Shown here: positions 54,477 to 62,823 of the stretch, piece after piece
How positions within the stretch are numbered: position 1 is the stretch's first letter
Layout of the letters: every line of letters starts with the position of its first letter
From: Komagataeibacter xylinus
GTDB lineage: Bacteria > Pseudomonadota > Alphaproteobacteria > Acetobacterales > Acetobacteraceae
Length of the DNA: 64,000 nt
Assembly (NCBI RefSeq): GCF_009834365.1
Contig: NZ_CP041348.1
Location: 2,951,001 to 3,015,000, forward strand
Direction of reading: 5' to 3'
The notes under the pieces: model-generated
What the model saw: the letters and a program-made list of their open reading frames with translations, nothing else
The model's database searches: none
Told to the model about the DNA's origin: nothing
Made by a program: the position numbers and the translations under genes

Positions 54477-54505
54477 CCCGGCCCCTGCGTGTTGCGGGGG
54501 CCGGG
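54477..54505 (-). terminator. Hairpin between ahpC and ahpF (attenuator-like)
   Basis: CCCGGCCCC and GGGGCCGGG pair, extended by a wobble and GC pairs, around a GTGTT loop in the 86-base gap. A partial terminator here would make AhpC in excess over AhpF, as is normal for this pair. This role is inferred from position. Confidence 0.55.
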
Positions 54506-54518
54506 CCAGATACAAAGA

Positions 54519-55082
54519 TCAGATCTTGCCTACGAGGTCGAGCGAGGGGGTCAGCGTTTCGCTGCCTTCCTTCCACTTCGCGGGGCAGACTTCACCAGGG
54601 TGGGAGGCAACATACTGCGCCGCCTCGATCTTGGAGAGCAGTTCGGCGGCGCTGCGGCCAACGCTGCCTGCCGTGATCTCGATGTACTGGATCTTGCCTT
54701 CGGGATCGAGCAGGAACGCGCCACGGTCGGCCACGCCGGCTTCCTCGATATACACATCAAAATTACGTGCAATGTGGCCCGTCGGGTCGCCAAGCATGAC
54801 ATATTTGATCTTGCTGATGGCGGGTGACGTGTCATGCCACGCCTTGTGGGTGAAATGCTTGTCGGTCGAGACCGAATAGATTTCCACGCCCAGCTTCTGG
54901 AAGGCGGCGTAATTATCTGCAAGGTCTTCGAGTTCCGTCGGGCAGACAAAGGTAAAATCCGCCGGATAGAAGAAGAAGACGGACCATTTGCCCTTCACGT
55001 CGGCATCGGTCACCTTGATGAACTGGCCGTTATGGAAGGCGTCGGTCGCGAACGGTTTCAGCGAGTCATTGATGCGTGCCAT
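54519..55082 (-). CDS. ahpC: Alkyl hydroperoxide reductase peroxiredoxin AhpC
   Basis: The 187-aa typical 2-Cys peroxiredoxin has the peroxidatic Cys47 in [20 protein letters not shown] and the resolving Cys166 in [31 protein letters not shown] C-terminus, the same positions as in enteric AhpC. It reduces hydrogen peroxide and organic peroxides. It is transcribed divergently from oxyR across a 142-base region with OxyR-like half-sites. Confidence 0.96.
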   Translation of the reverse strand: MARINDSLKPFATDAFHNGQFIKVTDADVKGKWSVFFFYPADFTFVCPTELEDLADNYAAFQKLGVEIYSVSTDKHFTHKAWHDTSPAISKIKYVMLGDPTGHIARNFDVYIEEAGVADRGAFLLDPEGKIQYIEITAGSVGRSAAELLSKIEAAQYVASHPGEVCPAKWKEGSETLTPSLDLVGKI

Positions 55083-55174
55083 TGGAATGCTCCTTGGTTT
55101 CGCGTGTCAGTTGTCGACGGGTTCTTATCCCACGCTCACGAAATGCGCAGAAACAGTTTCTGTCAATGTCTGTG

Positions 55175-55220
55175 ATAGGAGAAACCTTTTTACAAATGAT
55201 CCGAAATAGGTTCTATCTAT
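55175..55220. promoter_or_regulatory. Candidate OxyR binding region
   Basis: A perfect ATAG-N7-CTAT element lies at 55206-55220, ending 4 bases before the oxyR ATG. A second, weaker ATAG-N7-CTTT lies at 55175-55189, 31 bases away, which is three helical turns. OxyR tetramers bind four such half-sites in a row, so spacing here is not the textbook one. The near site is well placed for autorepression. Confidence 0.5.
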
Positions 55221-55224
55221 ACGC

Positions 55225-56202
55225 ATGACCTACATTCCTCTCTCTGGCCTCTCGCTGCGTGATATCGAATATGTTGTGGCAGTAGACGATCTGCGCAACT
55301 TTTCACGCGCTGCAGAGCGGTGCGGCGTGAGCCAGGGCGGCCTGTCGGAGCAGGTGCGCAAGCTCGAGGCCCTGCTGGGCGTGGTCCTGTTCGAGCGTTC
55401 GCGCCGCCATGTCGCCCCTACGCCCGATGGCGCGCGGCTGATCGGCATGGGGCGCGAGGTGCTGGCTGCCGCCCGCGCCATGATCGAGGCCGCGCGCGTG
55501 CGCACTGGTCAGCTGGAGGGGCTGCTGCGCATTGGCGTGATTGCAACGCTCGGCCCCTATTACGTTCCCAACCTGCTGCCGCTGCTGCGCCGTAACTACC
55601 CGCAGTTGCAGTTGCGCCTGACCGACAGCCTGACCGACATCATGCTGCGCATGCTGCGCCATGATGAACTTGATATCGTGCTCGCGGCCCTGCCGGTCAG
55701 TGGCGAGGGCTTTCACAGCGTGCCGCTGTTCAGCGAGCCGTTTCTGGCCGCCTTCCCTGCCGAGCACGCGCTGGCCGAGCGCAAGAACCTGACCATGCCC
55801 GACCTGAAGGGGCCGGACCTGCTTTTGCTTGAAGACGGGCACTGCCTGCGTGACCAGGCGCTGGCCCTGTGCGGCATGTCATCAAACCACGAGCCCGAAC
55901 GCCTGGCCGCAAGCCTTGAGATGTTGTGGCACATGATTGGCGCGGGCGAAGGTTATTCGCTCATTCCCCGCCTCGCCCTGCGCAACCGTAGCGAGTGGGA
56001 AGGACTGATCACGGTCCAGCCCATTCCCGCCGCAAGCCGCACGATCGGGCTGGTCTGGCGTGCATCTGACCCGCGCGGGGCCGCCTTTGCCGACTTCGCC
56101 ACATGCCTGCGCAACAATACGCCCGAAGGCTGCACTTCGCTACCGCACTTCCCCGCAAAAACCTGCCTGCCCCCTGAGCCGGACATGCCGCAGAAGGACT
56201 GA
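55225..56202 (+). CDS. oxyR: Peroxide-sensing LysR regulator OxyR
   Basis: The 325-aa protein has the LysR helix-turn-helix (LRNFSRAAERCGVSQGGLSEQVRKLE) and the redox-sensing loop LLLLEDGHCLRDQALALC with Cys207 and Cys216, nine apart like Cys199 and Cys208 of E. coli OxyR. RIGVIATLGPYYVPNLLP and GAGEGYSLIPRLA are typical of the effector domain. It is divergent from ahpCF, its classic target. The C-terminus is about 20 residues longer than in E. coli. Confidence 0.92.
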   Translation: MTYIPLSGLSLRDIEYVVAVDDLRNFSRAAERCGVSQGGLSEQVRKLEALLGVVLFERSRRHVAPTPDGARLIGMGREVLAAARAMIEAARVRTGQLEGLLRIGVIATLGPYYVPNLLPLLRRNYPQLQLRLTDSLTDIMLRMLRHDELDIVLAALPVSGEGFHSVPLFSEPFLAAFPAEHALAERKNLTMPDLKGPDLLLLEDGHCLRDQALALCGMSSNHEPERLAASLEMLWHMIGAGEGYSLIPRLALRNRSEWEGLITVQPIPAASRTIGLVWRASDPRGAAFADFATCLRNNTPEGCTSLPHFPAKTCLPPEPDMPQKD

Positions 56203-56392
56203 TGCCTTCAGCGGGGCATAGGTCGGGCATGAAAGACAGGCCGCCATCTTTAAGGCTGACCGGGGGCGGGCTTGCCCCCAGCGCGTTGGACAATCAGCAG
56301 ATTCCGTTTAGAGTGCCCCCTATCGCGTGAATGAACGCCGCTTGGCGGCGTTCGGTTCGCCCCTTTCTTTCAACACAAGCACGGAACCTGAT

Positions 56393-56890
56393 ATGCGCCG
56401 CACTGTTGTCTCATGGGGTAAAATTTCTGCGTCCTCGCTGGCCATTTCTGTTTCCATCCTCTGTGGTTTTTCTGGCCCGAGCCATGCCAACGGTGATAAT
56501 GACACCACTCTGGTTATCAAATATTCCGCACCGAACTACACGACGACCGTAGATGATGGAGCAGATATTACGCTCAAGGGAACAATAGAGTTTGTTGAAA
56601 CCAGAGATAAGAATTCAGGTTCTTACTATAAATATGCCGTATTGAAAACGGATACACCTTACCGGCTCAAGGAAATTGAAAACACGGGAGAAGGTGACTA
56701 CATTGAGGACAGTAACGTAACGCCGACGACGTTCCTCCCGATCACGGAACATGATCCGAAGAATTCAATCGCCGAGTTCACGTCTTATCTGGGGCAGTAC
56801 GTCACGCTGACAGGCAAGATAAAATCAACCAGTCACAACGGCCCGGTGCTGGAGTATCAGTCCATCACCGGACCCCAAAAAGATAACTGA
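56393..56890 (+). CDS. Secreted protein of unknown function, perhaps DUF4431-like
   Basis: The 165-aa protein has a signal peptide (MRRTVVSWGKISASSLAIS... to SHANG) and a mature domain with LKGTIEFVETRD, TPYRLKEIENTGEGDY and GQYVTLTGKIKSTSHNGPVL. The last block, GxxVxxxGxI with a following Ser/Thr-His, recalls DUF4431-like small OB-fold domains, but this is a weak resemblance. Its GC content is lower than that of its neighbours, suggesting later acquisition. ATG 56393 is chosen over a GTG at 56327 because the signal peptide begins there. Confidence 0.6.
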   Translation: MRRTVVSWGKISASSLAISVSILCGFSGPSHANGDNDTTLVIKYSAPNYTTTVDDGADITLKGTIEFVETRDKNSGSYYKYAVLKTDTPYRLKEIENTGEGDYIEDSNVTPTTFLPITEHDPKNSIAEFTSYLGQYVTLTGKIKSTSHNGPVLEYQSITGPQKDN

Positions 56891-56915
56891 CGCCAGTTGC
56901 GGGCAACCGGGCCTG

Positions 56916-58265
56916 CTACCCGTTCAGGCGGGTAACAAGTAGCTGGTTGATGCGAAAACCTTCCACGTCAACCACTTCAAAGCGGAAGCCCATCGTATCC
57001 ACCCGGTCCGCCTTGCGGGCCATGCGGCGCAGGCGGTGCATGATGAAGCCGCCGATCGTATCGAACGGCCCTGCTTCATCAAGATCGCTGGCATCAAGTT
57101 CACGCCGCACATCCCCGATCGAGGCCGCGCCGTCAATCAGCCATGAATTGGCATCACGCCGCACAATCAGCTGCTCCTCGAACGGGTTGGCCACGCCCCC
57201 CATCAGTGCGCCCATGATATCCTTGAAGGTAATCAGCCCCACGACCAGCCCGTATTCATTCACCACCAGCGCAAAGCCCACGCCGTGAATGTCGAACTGG
57301 GCCAGCGTATCCCACAGATTAATGGTCTCGGGCACCGAGAGCACATCACGGCGCACCTGAAAAATCGGGTTCTCGGCCGACGGGCCGCTCTTGGGCACGG
57401 GTGGCGCCAGGCTGTCAGGGTCGCGGTCCACCACGGCAGCCAGTACGTCTTCCGCCCGGATGGAGCCTACCACGTTGTCCAGCCCGCCATTGCATAAAGG
57501 ATAGCGGGAATAAGGCTTGGCGCGCACCTTGGCCTTCTGCATCCCGGTGGTTTCCTGCAGGTCGAGGAATACGATCTCGTCACGCGGGGTCATGGCGGAG
57601 GTAATGGAGCGGTCCTGCAGCCCGAGCACGTTCTGGATCATCTGGTGCTCCTGCTCGAGCAGCACGCCCGAGGCGGTGCCGGCGGCAAGAATGGCCCGCA
57701 GGTCTTCAGGTGTTACGGGTTCCACCGCAGAGGCCGCCGGAATGCGCAGCGCGCGCAGGATCGCGTCAGACACCTTGGAAAACACCCACACGATGGGAAA
57801 AAGCAGCCGCAACGCCAGGGCGGGAAACCACCCCACGGCCAGCGCGATCTTGTCAGGCGCATTCATGGCGATACGCTTGGGCAGCAGATCGGCAAACAGC
57901 ACGAACAGGCCGGTAACCAGCATGAACCCCAGCACGGAGGCCAGCGTTCCGGCCGTGGCCTCGCTCAGGCCCCACTGCGTAAAGCCATGCGTGAGCGAGG
58001 GCGAGAGCATCTGCGAACTGATCATGCCGCCAAGCACGCCCACGCCATTGAGGCAGATCTGGAGCACGGTCATGACCTGCCCGCTGTTGCGGCGCAATTT
58101 CAGGAAGGCGACAGCCCGTTCATCTCCCGCTTCGGCGCGGGAGCGCAGGCGGGCATCACGGGCGGCAGCAAATGATATTTCCGATAGCGAAATAAATATG
58201 TTGAGTGCGACCAGAAGCACAAGCGCAATCAGGCCAGAAAAAAACAGAACCACCAGAACACCCAC
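56916..58265 (-). CDS. CNNM/CBS-domain membrane protein (CorC/hemolysin family)
   Basis: The 449-aa protein has an N-terminal CNNM domain with three to four helices (residues 1-200), a CBS pair (SITSAMTPRDEIVFLDLQET and later LVVNEYGLVVGLITFKDIMGALMGG) and a C-terminal transporter-associated domain (IDGAASIGDVRRELDASDLDEAGPFDTIGGFIMHRL). Relatives take part in magnesium or cobalt efflux, or in resistance to stress. The start is GTG at 58265, as no ATG lies near; the ribosome site is weak. Confidence 0.87.
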   Translation of the reverse strand: MGVLVVLFFSGLIALVLLVALNIFISLSEISFAAARDARLRSRAEAGDERAVAFLKLRRNSGQVMTVLQICLNGVGVLGGMISSQMLSPSLTHGFTQWGLSEATAGTLASVLGFMLVTGLFVLFADLLPKRIAMNAPDKIALAVGWFPALALRLLFPIVWVFSKVSDAILRALRIPAASAVEPVTPEDLRAILAAGTASGVLLEQEHQMIQNVLGLQDRSITSAMTPRDEIVFLDLQETTGMQKAKVRAKPYSRYPLCNGGLDNVVGSIRAEDVLAAVVDRDPDSLAPPVPKSGPSAENPIFQVRRDVLSVPETINLWDTLAQFDIHGVGFALVVNEYGLVVGLITFKDIMGALMGGVANPFEEQLIVRRDANSWLIDGAASIGDVRRELDASDLDEAGPFDTIGGFIMHRLRRMARKADRVDTMGFRFEVVDVEGFRINQLLVTRLNG

Positions 58266-58741
58266 AAAATAAATATAACACTGTATAACACGCGCCCTGC
58301 CCTATCGGCAGGACTATATGCACGCAACGGATAATTTTTTACTTGCCTCGTCATATCGGAAAAAACAACAAATAAGAGCCCCGCTACCGCTTCGCCTCCG
58401 ATGGTCCGTAAGCACAGAAACGACCGAGACATAAGCACTTTTGGGCCGCTATCGTTTTCGGCGTCAAAATTTTTTCCACTTTGCAGGCCTATAGGCTGCC
58501 CGCATATTTCACCAGCTTTGGTCCGGCCGGGCAGGAACGAAATCGCGCATGAAACCATTAATTATGGTGAAATCATAAAATCACTATTGATGGCGTTATA
58601 ATTCTGCCGTATCTGTCAGACAGGATACGTAGCGCACGTCTCGCTACGCTTCTTCTCCCCGCCATGGGGTATTTTGGTACCATCTGCGTGCTCTCATCCA
58701 CACGCAGGCGCGAACAGCCGCAGCAAGGAAACAGGTGATCC
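58266..58741. other. Intergenic region, AT-rich, no gene
   Basis: The region between two divergent genes holds no supported frame. Near 58560-58610 there is an AT-rich stretch with CATAAAATCAC and a TTATAATT sequence that may be a -10 element for the acyl-CoA dehydrogenase-like gene. No palindrome stood out. Confidence 0.35.
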
Positions 58742-59902
58742 ATGAACGCAACGCCCTCCCCCGCCCCGGCACAGACCAAAGCCGCCCTGACGGACATGGC
58801 AGCCCGTTTTGCGCAGCGCGCGGCGGCTTATGACCGATCGGGGGAGATTGCAACCGATAACCTTGATGACGTGCGCGCGGCGGGCCTGCTGGGCCTGACC
58901 ATAGCCCGCGCGGATGGCGGCCAGGGGGGCGGCCTGCGGCAGATAGTCGAGGTAATCGGCACGCTGGCGAAAGGCGACCCCACCACGGCGCTGATTGTTG
59001 GCATGCACTACCTGCAGCACGCCGTCATTGCCAGGGCCACCAACTGGCCTCAGGCTGCGCGCAAGCAGGTGATCGACACCGCCCTGCACGAAGGTGCGCT
59101 GATCAACGCGCTGCGGGTCGAGCCCGAACTGGGCACGCCCTCACGCGGGGGGCTGCCCGGCACGCGCATCACATGGGTTGATGGCAGGGCACGGCTGAAC
59201 GGGCGCAAGATCTATTCCACGGGGTCCACCGCCCTGCGCTGGGGCACGGTCTGGGCCGCAACCGATGAGCCGGAGCCACGCGTGGGGCAGGTGCTCGTGG
59301 ATCTGACCCTGCCCGGCGTGAGCATAGAGCGCAGCTGGAACCAGATGGGCATGCGCGCCACGGGCAGCCATACCGTCGTGTTCGATAATGTGGAACTGCC
59401 TGATACCGCGCTGGTGGACCTGCGCAAGCCCGAAGAATGGCACACGCGCGACGGCTCGCTTGTGGTGGGGCATGTGCTGGCCATTGCCTGCCTGTATGAT
59501 GGCGTGGCCCGCGCTGCGCGGGACTGGCTGATCACCTTCCTGCATGAACGCGTGCCGACCGCGCTGGGCAAACCGCTGGCCACGCTGCCGCGCTTTCACA
59601 CCCTGCTGGGCGAGATCGATGCCCTGCTGATGGTCAATGAAAGTTTGATCGAAACCGCGCTGACCAAGGCCGAAAGCGGTAACTACCCCCCGCATGAAGC
59701 CAACCTGGCCAAGTATGTGGTGACAGAAAACGCCATCAAGTCGGTTGAACTGGGCCTTGCCGCGATTGGCAACCCGGCCCTGAGCCAGGACAACCCGCTC
59801 GAGCGGCATTACCGCAATGTGCTCTGCGCGCGCATTCATACGCCCCAGGCCGATGTGGCGCTGGCTACCGCTGGGCGGATGGTGCTCGACACCGAGCGGT
59901 GA
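58742..59902 (+). CDS. Acyl-CoA dehydrogenase-family flavoprotein
   Basis: The 386-aa protein follows the acyl-CoA dehydrogenase plan: an N-terminal helical domain (VRAAGLLGLTIARADGGQGGGLRQIVEV), a beta domain with LNGRKIYSTGSTALRWGTVWAAT and MGMRATGSHTVVFDNVELPD, and a C-terminal helical domain. The catalytic Glu of true dehydrogenases is not obvious, and the lack of CoA-pathway neighbours leaves open a DszC/SfnB-type flavin monooxygenase acting on sulfur compounds. I am sure of the superfamily, not of the reaction. Confidence 0.78.
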   Translation: MNATPSPAPAQTKAALTDMAARFAQRAAAYDRSGEIATDNLDDVRAAGLLGLTIARADGGQGGGLRQIVEVIGTLAKGDPTTALIVGMHYLQHAVIARATNWPQAARKQVIDTALHEGALINALRVEPELGTPSRGGLPGTRITWVDGRARLNGRKIYSTGSTALRWGTVWAATDEPEPRVGQVLVDLTLPGVSIERSWNQMGMRATGSHTVVFDNVELPDTALVDLRKPEEWHTRDGSLVVGHVLAIACLYDGVARAARDWLITFLHERVPTALGKPLATLPRFHTLLGEIDALLMVNESLIETALTKAESGNYPPHEANLAKYVVTENAIKSVELGLAAIGNPALSQDNPLERHYRNVLCARIHTPQADVALATAGRMVLDTER

Positions 59903-60327
59903 GGAGGTTTTGCGCGGGTTCCATTTCACTCACGCCTGATAACAGCAGACACGTCTTATTACGAAATTTATTGAAATTGCCATATTCCGGATATGAATAT
60001 GCTTGTATACATATTGGCGCAACGGCAACGGGTTTAGTGAATGATGCTGACATTTCTATTCCTCGGGTCGCCGTAATGTCAGCATGGGGTTGCACAAAGC
60101 AGCAGACGGCACCCTATGACCGGATGTGCATGATCATAGGGATATGCGGTCTTGTAGCCTGCCTTCTGATTACATGACCACACTGGTCCGGCCGTAACCC
60201 GGAGCTTTGCTGATTTCTACGCACGGCATGACGCCACACTGTGCGGAAATAATAATCCTTTTCAACCCTGCCTGCACTGCTCAGGATCAGGGTTGACCCA
60301 ACACTCAGGATCAGGCCTGTAAACGTA
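59903..60327. other. Intergenic region, no supported gene
   Basis: The stretch is AT-richer than the flanking genes. A frame running through it from within the preceding gene shows no motif, and a 15-codon hydrophobic frame (MIIGICGLVACLLIT) near 60130 is too short to support. It probably holds the promoter of the RcnB-like gene. Confidence 0.35.
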
Positions 60328-60822
60328 ATGAAAAAACAATCTTTTCTGGCGCTTGGCGCAGCATGCCTTCTGGGCTTTGCAACATCGGCCCAGGCCCAGC
60401 CCTTTGGTGGACCGCAGGGACCCGGTCCGGGTGGCGTAAGTGGCTTCGCTGGCCATGAAGGCCCGCATGCAGGCCCCGAGCAGCACGGTCCCGGTCAGCG
60501 TAGTCCTGCCCGCGGCCCGCAGCATCGCCCTGCCCCGCATGGTGGTCCCGATCACCGCATGGCAGGCCCTGGCGGCAACCGTGATGGCGGCTGGCATGAC
60601 AACAATCCGGACATGAACCGCGTGTGGCATCAGGGCGAGCGTTATGATGGTCCGCGCAACAGCCGCTGGATTGTCAATGACTGGCAGAGCCACCGTGGCC
60701 TTTCCGCCCCGCCATCAGGCTACCAGTGGATGCGCTATGGCAACCAGTACCTGCTGACGGCCATCACCTCCGGCGTGATCGCGGGCGTGGTCAGCGCGAC
60801 GCTGGGCGGTGGCATGCGCTGA
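60328..60822 (+). CDS. RcnB-like periplasmic protein
   Basis: The 164-aa protein has a signal peptide (FLALGAACLLGFATSAQAQ), a long Gly/Pro/His-rich low-complexity region (residues 25-90) and a C-terminal RcnB-like domain: VWHQGERYDGPRNSRWIVNDWQSHRGLSAPPSGYQWMRYGNQYLL followed in part by AITSGVIAGVV. RcnB of E. coli helps control nickel and cobalt efflux; the His-rich region would suit metal binding. No rcnA-like gene is nearby. Confidence 0.8.
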   Translation: MKKQSFLALGAACLLGFATSAQAQPFGGPQGPGPGGVSGFAGHEGPHAGPEQHGPGQRSPARGPQHRPAPHGGPDHRMAGPGGNRDGGWHDNNPDMNRVWHQGERYDGPRNSRWIVNDWQSHRGLSAPPSGYQWMRYGNQYLLTAITSGVIAGVVSATLGGGMR

Positions 60823-60837
60823 CGGCATGGTAGATGA

Positions 60838-60867
60838 GGTCATGGGGTACCACCCTACCCCATGACC
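60838..60867 (+). terminator. Terminator after the RcnB-like gene
   Basis: GGTCATGGGGTA and TACCCCATGACC form a perfect 12-bp stem with a CCACCC loop, 15 bases after the stop. Confidence 0.65.
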
Positions 60868-60905
60868 CATTTGCAGTTTCGCACAAATTTTTAACAAACC
60901 CGTGT

Positions 60906-60929
60906 CTTGGCTACCTATTGGTAGCCAAG
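60906..60929. repeat. Perfect 10-bp hairpin with tetraloop
   Basis: CTTGGCTACC-TATT-GGTAGCCAAG lies 38 bases beyond the RcnB terminator, in AT-rich DNA. It may be a second terminator facing the region of the broken gene, or the remnant of a mobile element end. Confidence 0.5.
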
Positions 60930-61046
60930 ATGAATATGTACTATTATCCACTCTCTTAAATAGAGCACATCATATACCTGATCCCTACCGATATTCGGGG
61001 AGAGGCTGACGATATTAGTTCTTCTGGGTAGCGAAAAGAGAGTTTC

Positions 61047-61444
61047 ATGAGTGACGCTGAACTGCATCAAGCTTATTGCACTATTCTGAAAGATGTTAAT
61101 CCGGCCCTATTTGATAAAAAAATACTAATGATTTAACTTTATCCGGTTTTTCAGGTCTCTTCGTTTCCACAACGCCTGATACATGGGAAACTGGAAAACG
61201 TATAATGGCCGTAGGCCGTGAAACACAGGGATGGACAGTTGTTGATGATGACCATCCATATATTTCTCTTTAGAATTATATATCTCTATCAATATAAATA
61301 CAAAAAAGAAGTTCTACTTTCTTTAATTTTTTAAAAAATCTGACTGCCATTGCTTGTCCAGGCAATGTGGTCTGGGTAAACCTGTTTTACTTCGACTGGG
61401 AAAAGAGTCTGCCAAAAGTTAACAATACGCCTTATTACAATTAA
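61047..61444 (+). pseudogene. Broken gene resembling uracil-DNA-glycosylase-like proteins
   Basis: ATG 61047 opens MSDAELHQAYCTILKDVNPA and hits a stop at 61136. Another frame (from about 61127) continues with LSGFSGLFVSTTPDTWETGK and RIMAVGRETQGWTVVDDD to a TAG at 61273. After 80 bases the same frame resumes with CPGNVVWVNLFYFDWEKS to 61444. The IM-x-x-GRET-x-GW motif and a later W-x-NLF are what I recall of uracil-DNA-glycosylase-superfamily proteins. The gene is frameshifted, and probably lost sequence, and sits 140 bases from the IS1031-type element. Confidence 0.5.
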
Positions 61445-61584
61445 ATTGTAAATATATCAGCATTAATTTTAAAAAAACAGATATAAATACTCTATCCTGA
61501 TATTATAATATTTTCAAATGGAGTCAGTTCCGTACTGGTCCGTCGAAAGTTCTTTCCTTTAGATGGCGATCAGGCAATACCCTA

Positions 61585-62514
61585 GAGCCTGATCCGAAAG
61601 TTTTTGAACAATACCAGCCTGTTGTGATTCATCCGTCTTTACGAAGAGATGGAGTGAATGGTGACATGGACTGGTATTGCCCGACGTGAACATAGCCGGG
61701 AAGGACTGCGATATCCATCGGATATGATGGACGGGGAATGGGCTTTGATCATGCCATTTGTGCCCCCTGCGAAACGGGGCGGTCGCCCTCGCACGACGGA
61801 TATGCGCGAGGTGGTCAATGCGATGCTCTACATAGCCTCGGCCGGGTGCGCGTGGCGCCTGCTGCCGAAATGCTTTCCGCCGGTCTCGACTGTCAGGCGC
61901 TATTTCTACGCCTGGCGTGATACCGGGCTGTTCGAGGTCATGAATACGGTGCTGGTCATGAGCCTGCGCGAGATCGAGGGGCGTGAAGCCTCCCCGAGCG
62001 CGGGCGTGATTGACAGCCAGTCGGTGAAAACTACGGAAAGCGGCGGGCTTTCGGGCTATGACGCGGGCAAGAAGGTCAAGGGCCGCAAGCGCCATATCGT
62101 GACTGATACCTGCGGCTTCCTGATCTTTCTCCTCGTTCATGCCGCCGATATCCAGGATCGTGATGGGGCCGTTGATGTCCTGGCGGCAATACGCAGGCGC
62201 TTTCCCTGGCTGCGCCACATCTTCGCTGATGGCGGCTATGCTGGCGAGAAATTGCGATCCGCGCTCGCCTCCATGGGAAAATGGACGGTCGAAATCATCA
62301 GGCGGTCCGATACGGTGAAAGGCTTTCAGATCCTGCCGCGCCGCTGGGTGGTTGAACGGACATTCGCCTGGCTGGGACGGTGCAGGCGGCTCGCCAAAGA
62401 TTGGGAACAATCCATTGCGTCCTCAACCGCATGGACATTGATCGCCTCGATCCGCATGCTCACACGACGGACAGCAAGGCATTGTCAAGCTTGAAAAACT
62501 TTCGGATCGGGCTC
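61585..62514 (+). mobile_element. IS1031-type insertion sequence, IS5 family, complete
   Basis: The element is 930 bp. Its ends are inverted repeats: GAGCCTGATCCGAAAGTTTT on the left against GAGCCCGATCCGAAAGTTTT read inward from the right, one mismatch in about 20. A 3-bp target duplication CTA flanks it (61582-61584 and 62515-62517), matching the TNA target rule of IS1031. It carries one intact transposase gene. The length equals that of IS1031 from Komagataeibacter xylinus as I recall it. The intact repeats and target copy suggest a recent insertion. Confidence 0.93.
61658..62494 (+). CDS. IS5-family (IS1031 group) transposase
   Basis: The 278-aa DDE transposase has the N-terminal DUF4096-like domain (LRYPSDMMDGEWALIMPFVP, RPRTTDMREVVNAMLYIASAG), the first Asp in GVIDSQSVKTTES, KKVKGRKRHIVTDT, the second Asp in IFADGGYAGEKL and the Glu in RRWVVERTFAWLGRCRRLAKDWE. 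All catalytic residues are present, so the element is probably still mobile. Confidence 0.93.
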   Translation: MVTWTGIARREHSREGLRYPSDMMDGEWALIMPFVPPAKRGGRPRTTDMREVVNAMLYIASAGCAWRLLPKCFPPVSTVRRYFYAWRDTGLFEVMNTVLVMSLREIEGREASPSAGVIDSQSVKTTESGGLSGYDAGKKVKGRKRHIVTDTCGFLIFLLVHAADIQDRDGAVDVLAAIRRRFPWLRHIFADGGYAGEKLRSALASMGKWTVEIIRRSDTVKGFQILPRRWVVERTFAWLGRCRRLAKDWEQSIASSTAWTLIASIRMLTRRTARHCQA

Positions 62515-62770
62515 CTATCATCATAAAAAGTTTCTGGTAGTACTTTTGAAAGAAGGTAACACACAGGAACTTTTGTGATTTCTGATCAATAAGCCCCTGT
62601 CAAACAGCGCCTCAAGCGCAACCGTAGCAGCAGACCCGAAATCGCCTCGGCCCGACAAAACCCTGTTTTACAACTGACTGGCAAACCTGCACGGCGTTCT
62701 ACCTGTACCCAATCTTCTGCCTGAAGCGGCTGGTGCCGGAACATACCATGGCCTGATAATATTTTCTTTT
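62515..62770. other. Intergenic region between the IS and mntH
   Basis: The first bases carry the right-hand target copy. The rest is mixed sequence with no supported frame. The last part becomes AT-rich and should hold the mntH promoter. Confidence 0.35.
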
Positions 62771-62785
62771 GCTATCTAATATAGC
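62771..62785. promoter_or_regulatory. Small inverted repeat in the mntH promoter region
   Basis: GCTAT-CTAAT-ATAGC lies about 40 bases before the mntH start in AT-rich DNA. In alphaproteobacteria mntH is usually repressed by a Fur-like Mur or by MntR in response to manganese; this repeat is a candidate site, but I cannot match it to a known consensus with certainty. Confidence 0.35.
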
Positions 62786-62823
62786 GTATTGCATATTTTA
62801 GGCGAGTGCGATTAAGTCATCTC

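Noticed and set aside
59899..60177. Plus-strand frame of 92 codons after the acyl-CoA dehydrogenase-like gene
   Set aside because: It starts inside the end of that gene, lacks motifs and has codon use unlike the neighbours.
60906..60929. IS end or attachment site at the CTTGGCTACC hairpin
   Set aside because: No second copy, target duplication or integrase was found nearby, so it is listed only as a hairpin.
61559..62410. Minus-strand frame (283 codons) inside the IS element
   Set aside because: The plus-strand transposase has complete DDE motifs and fits between the terminal repeats; the opposite frame is a shadow.
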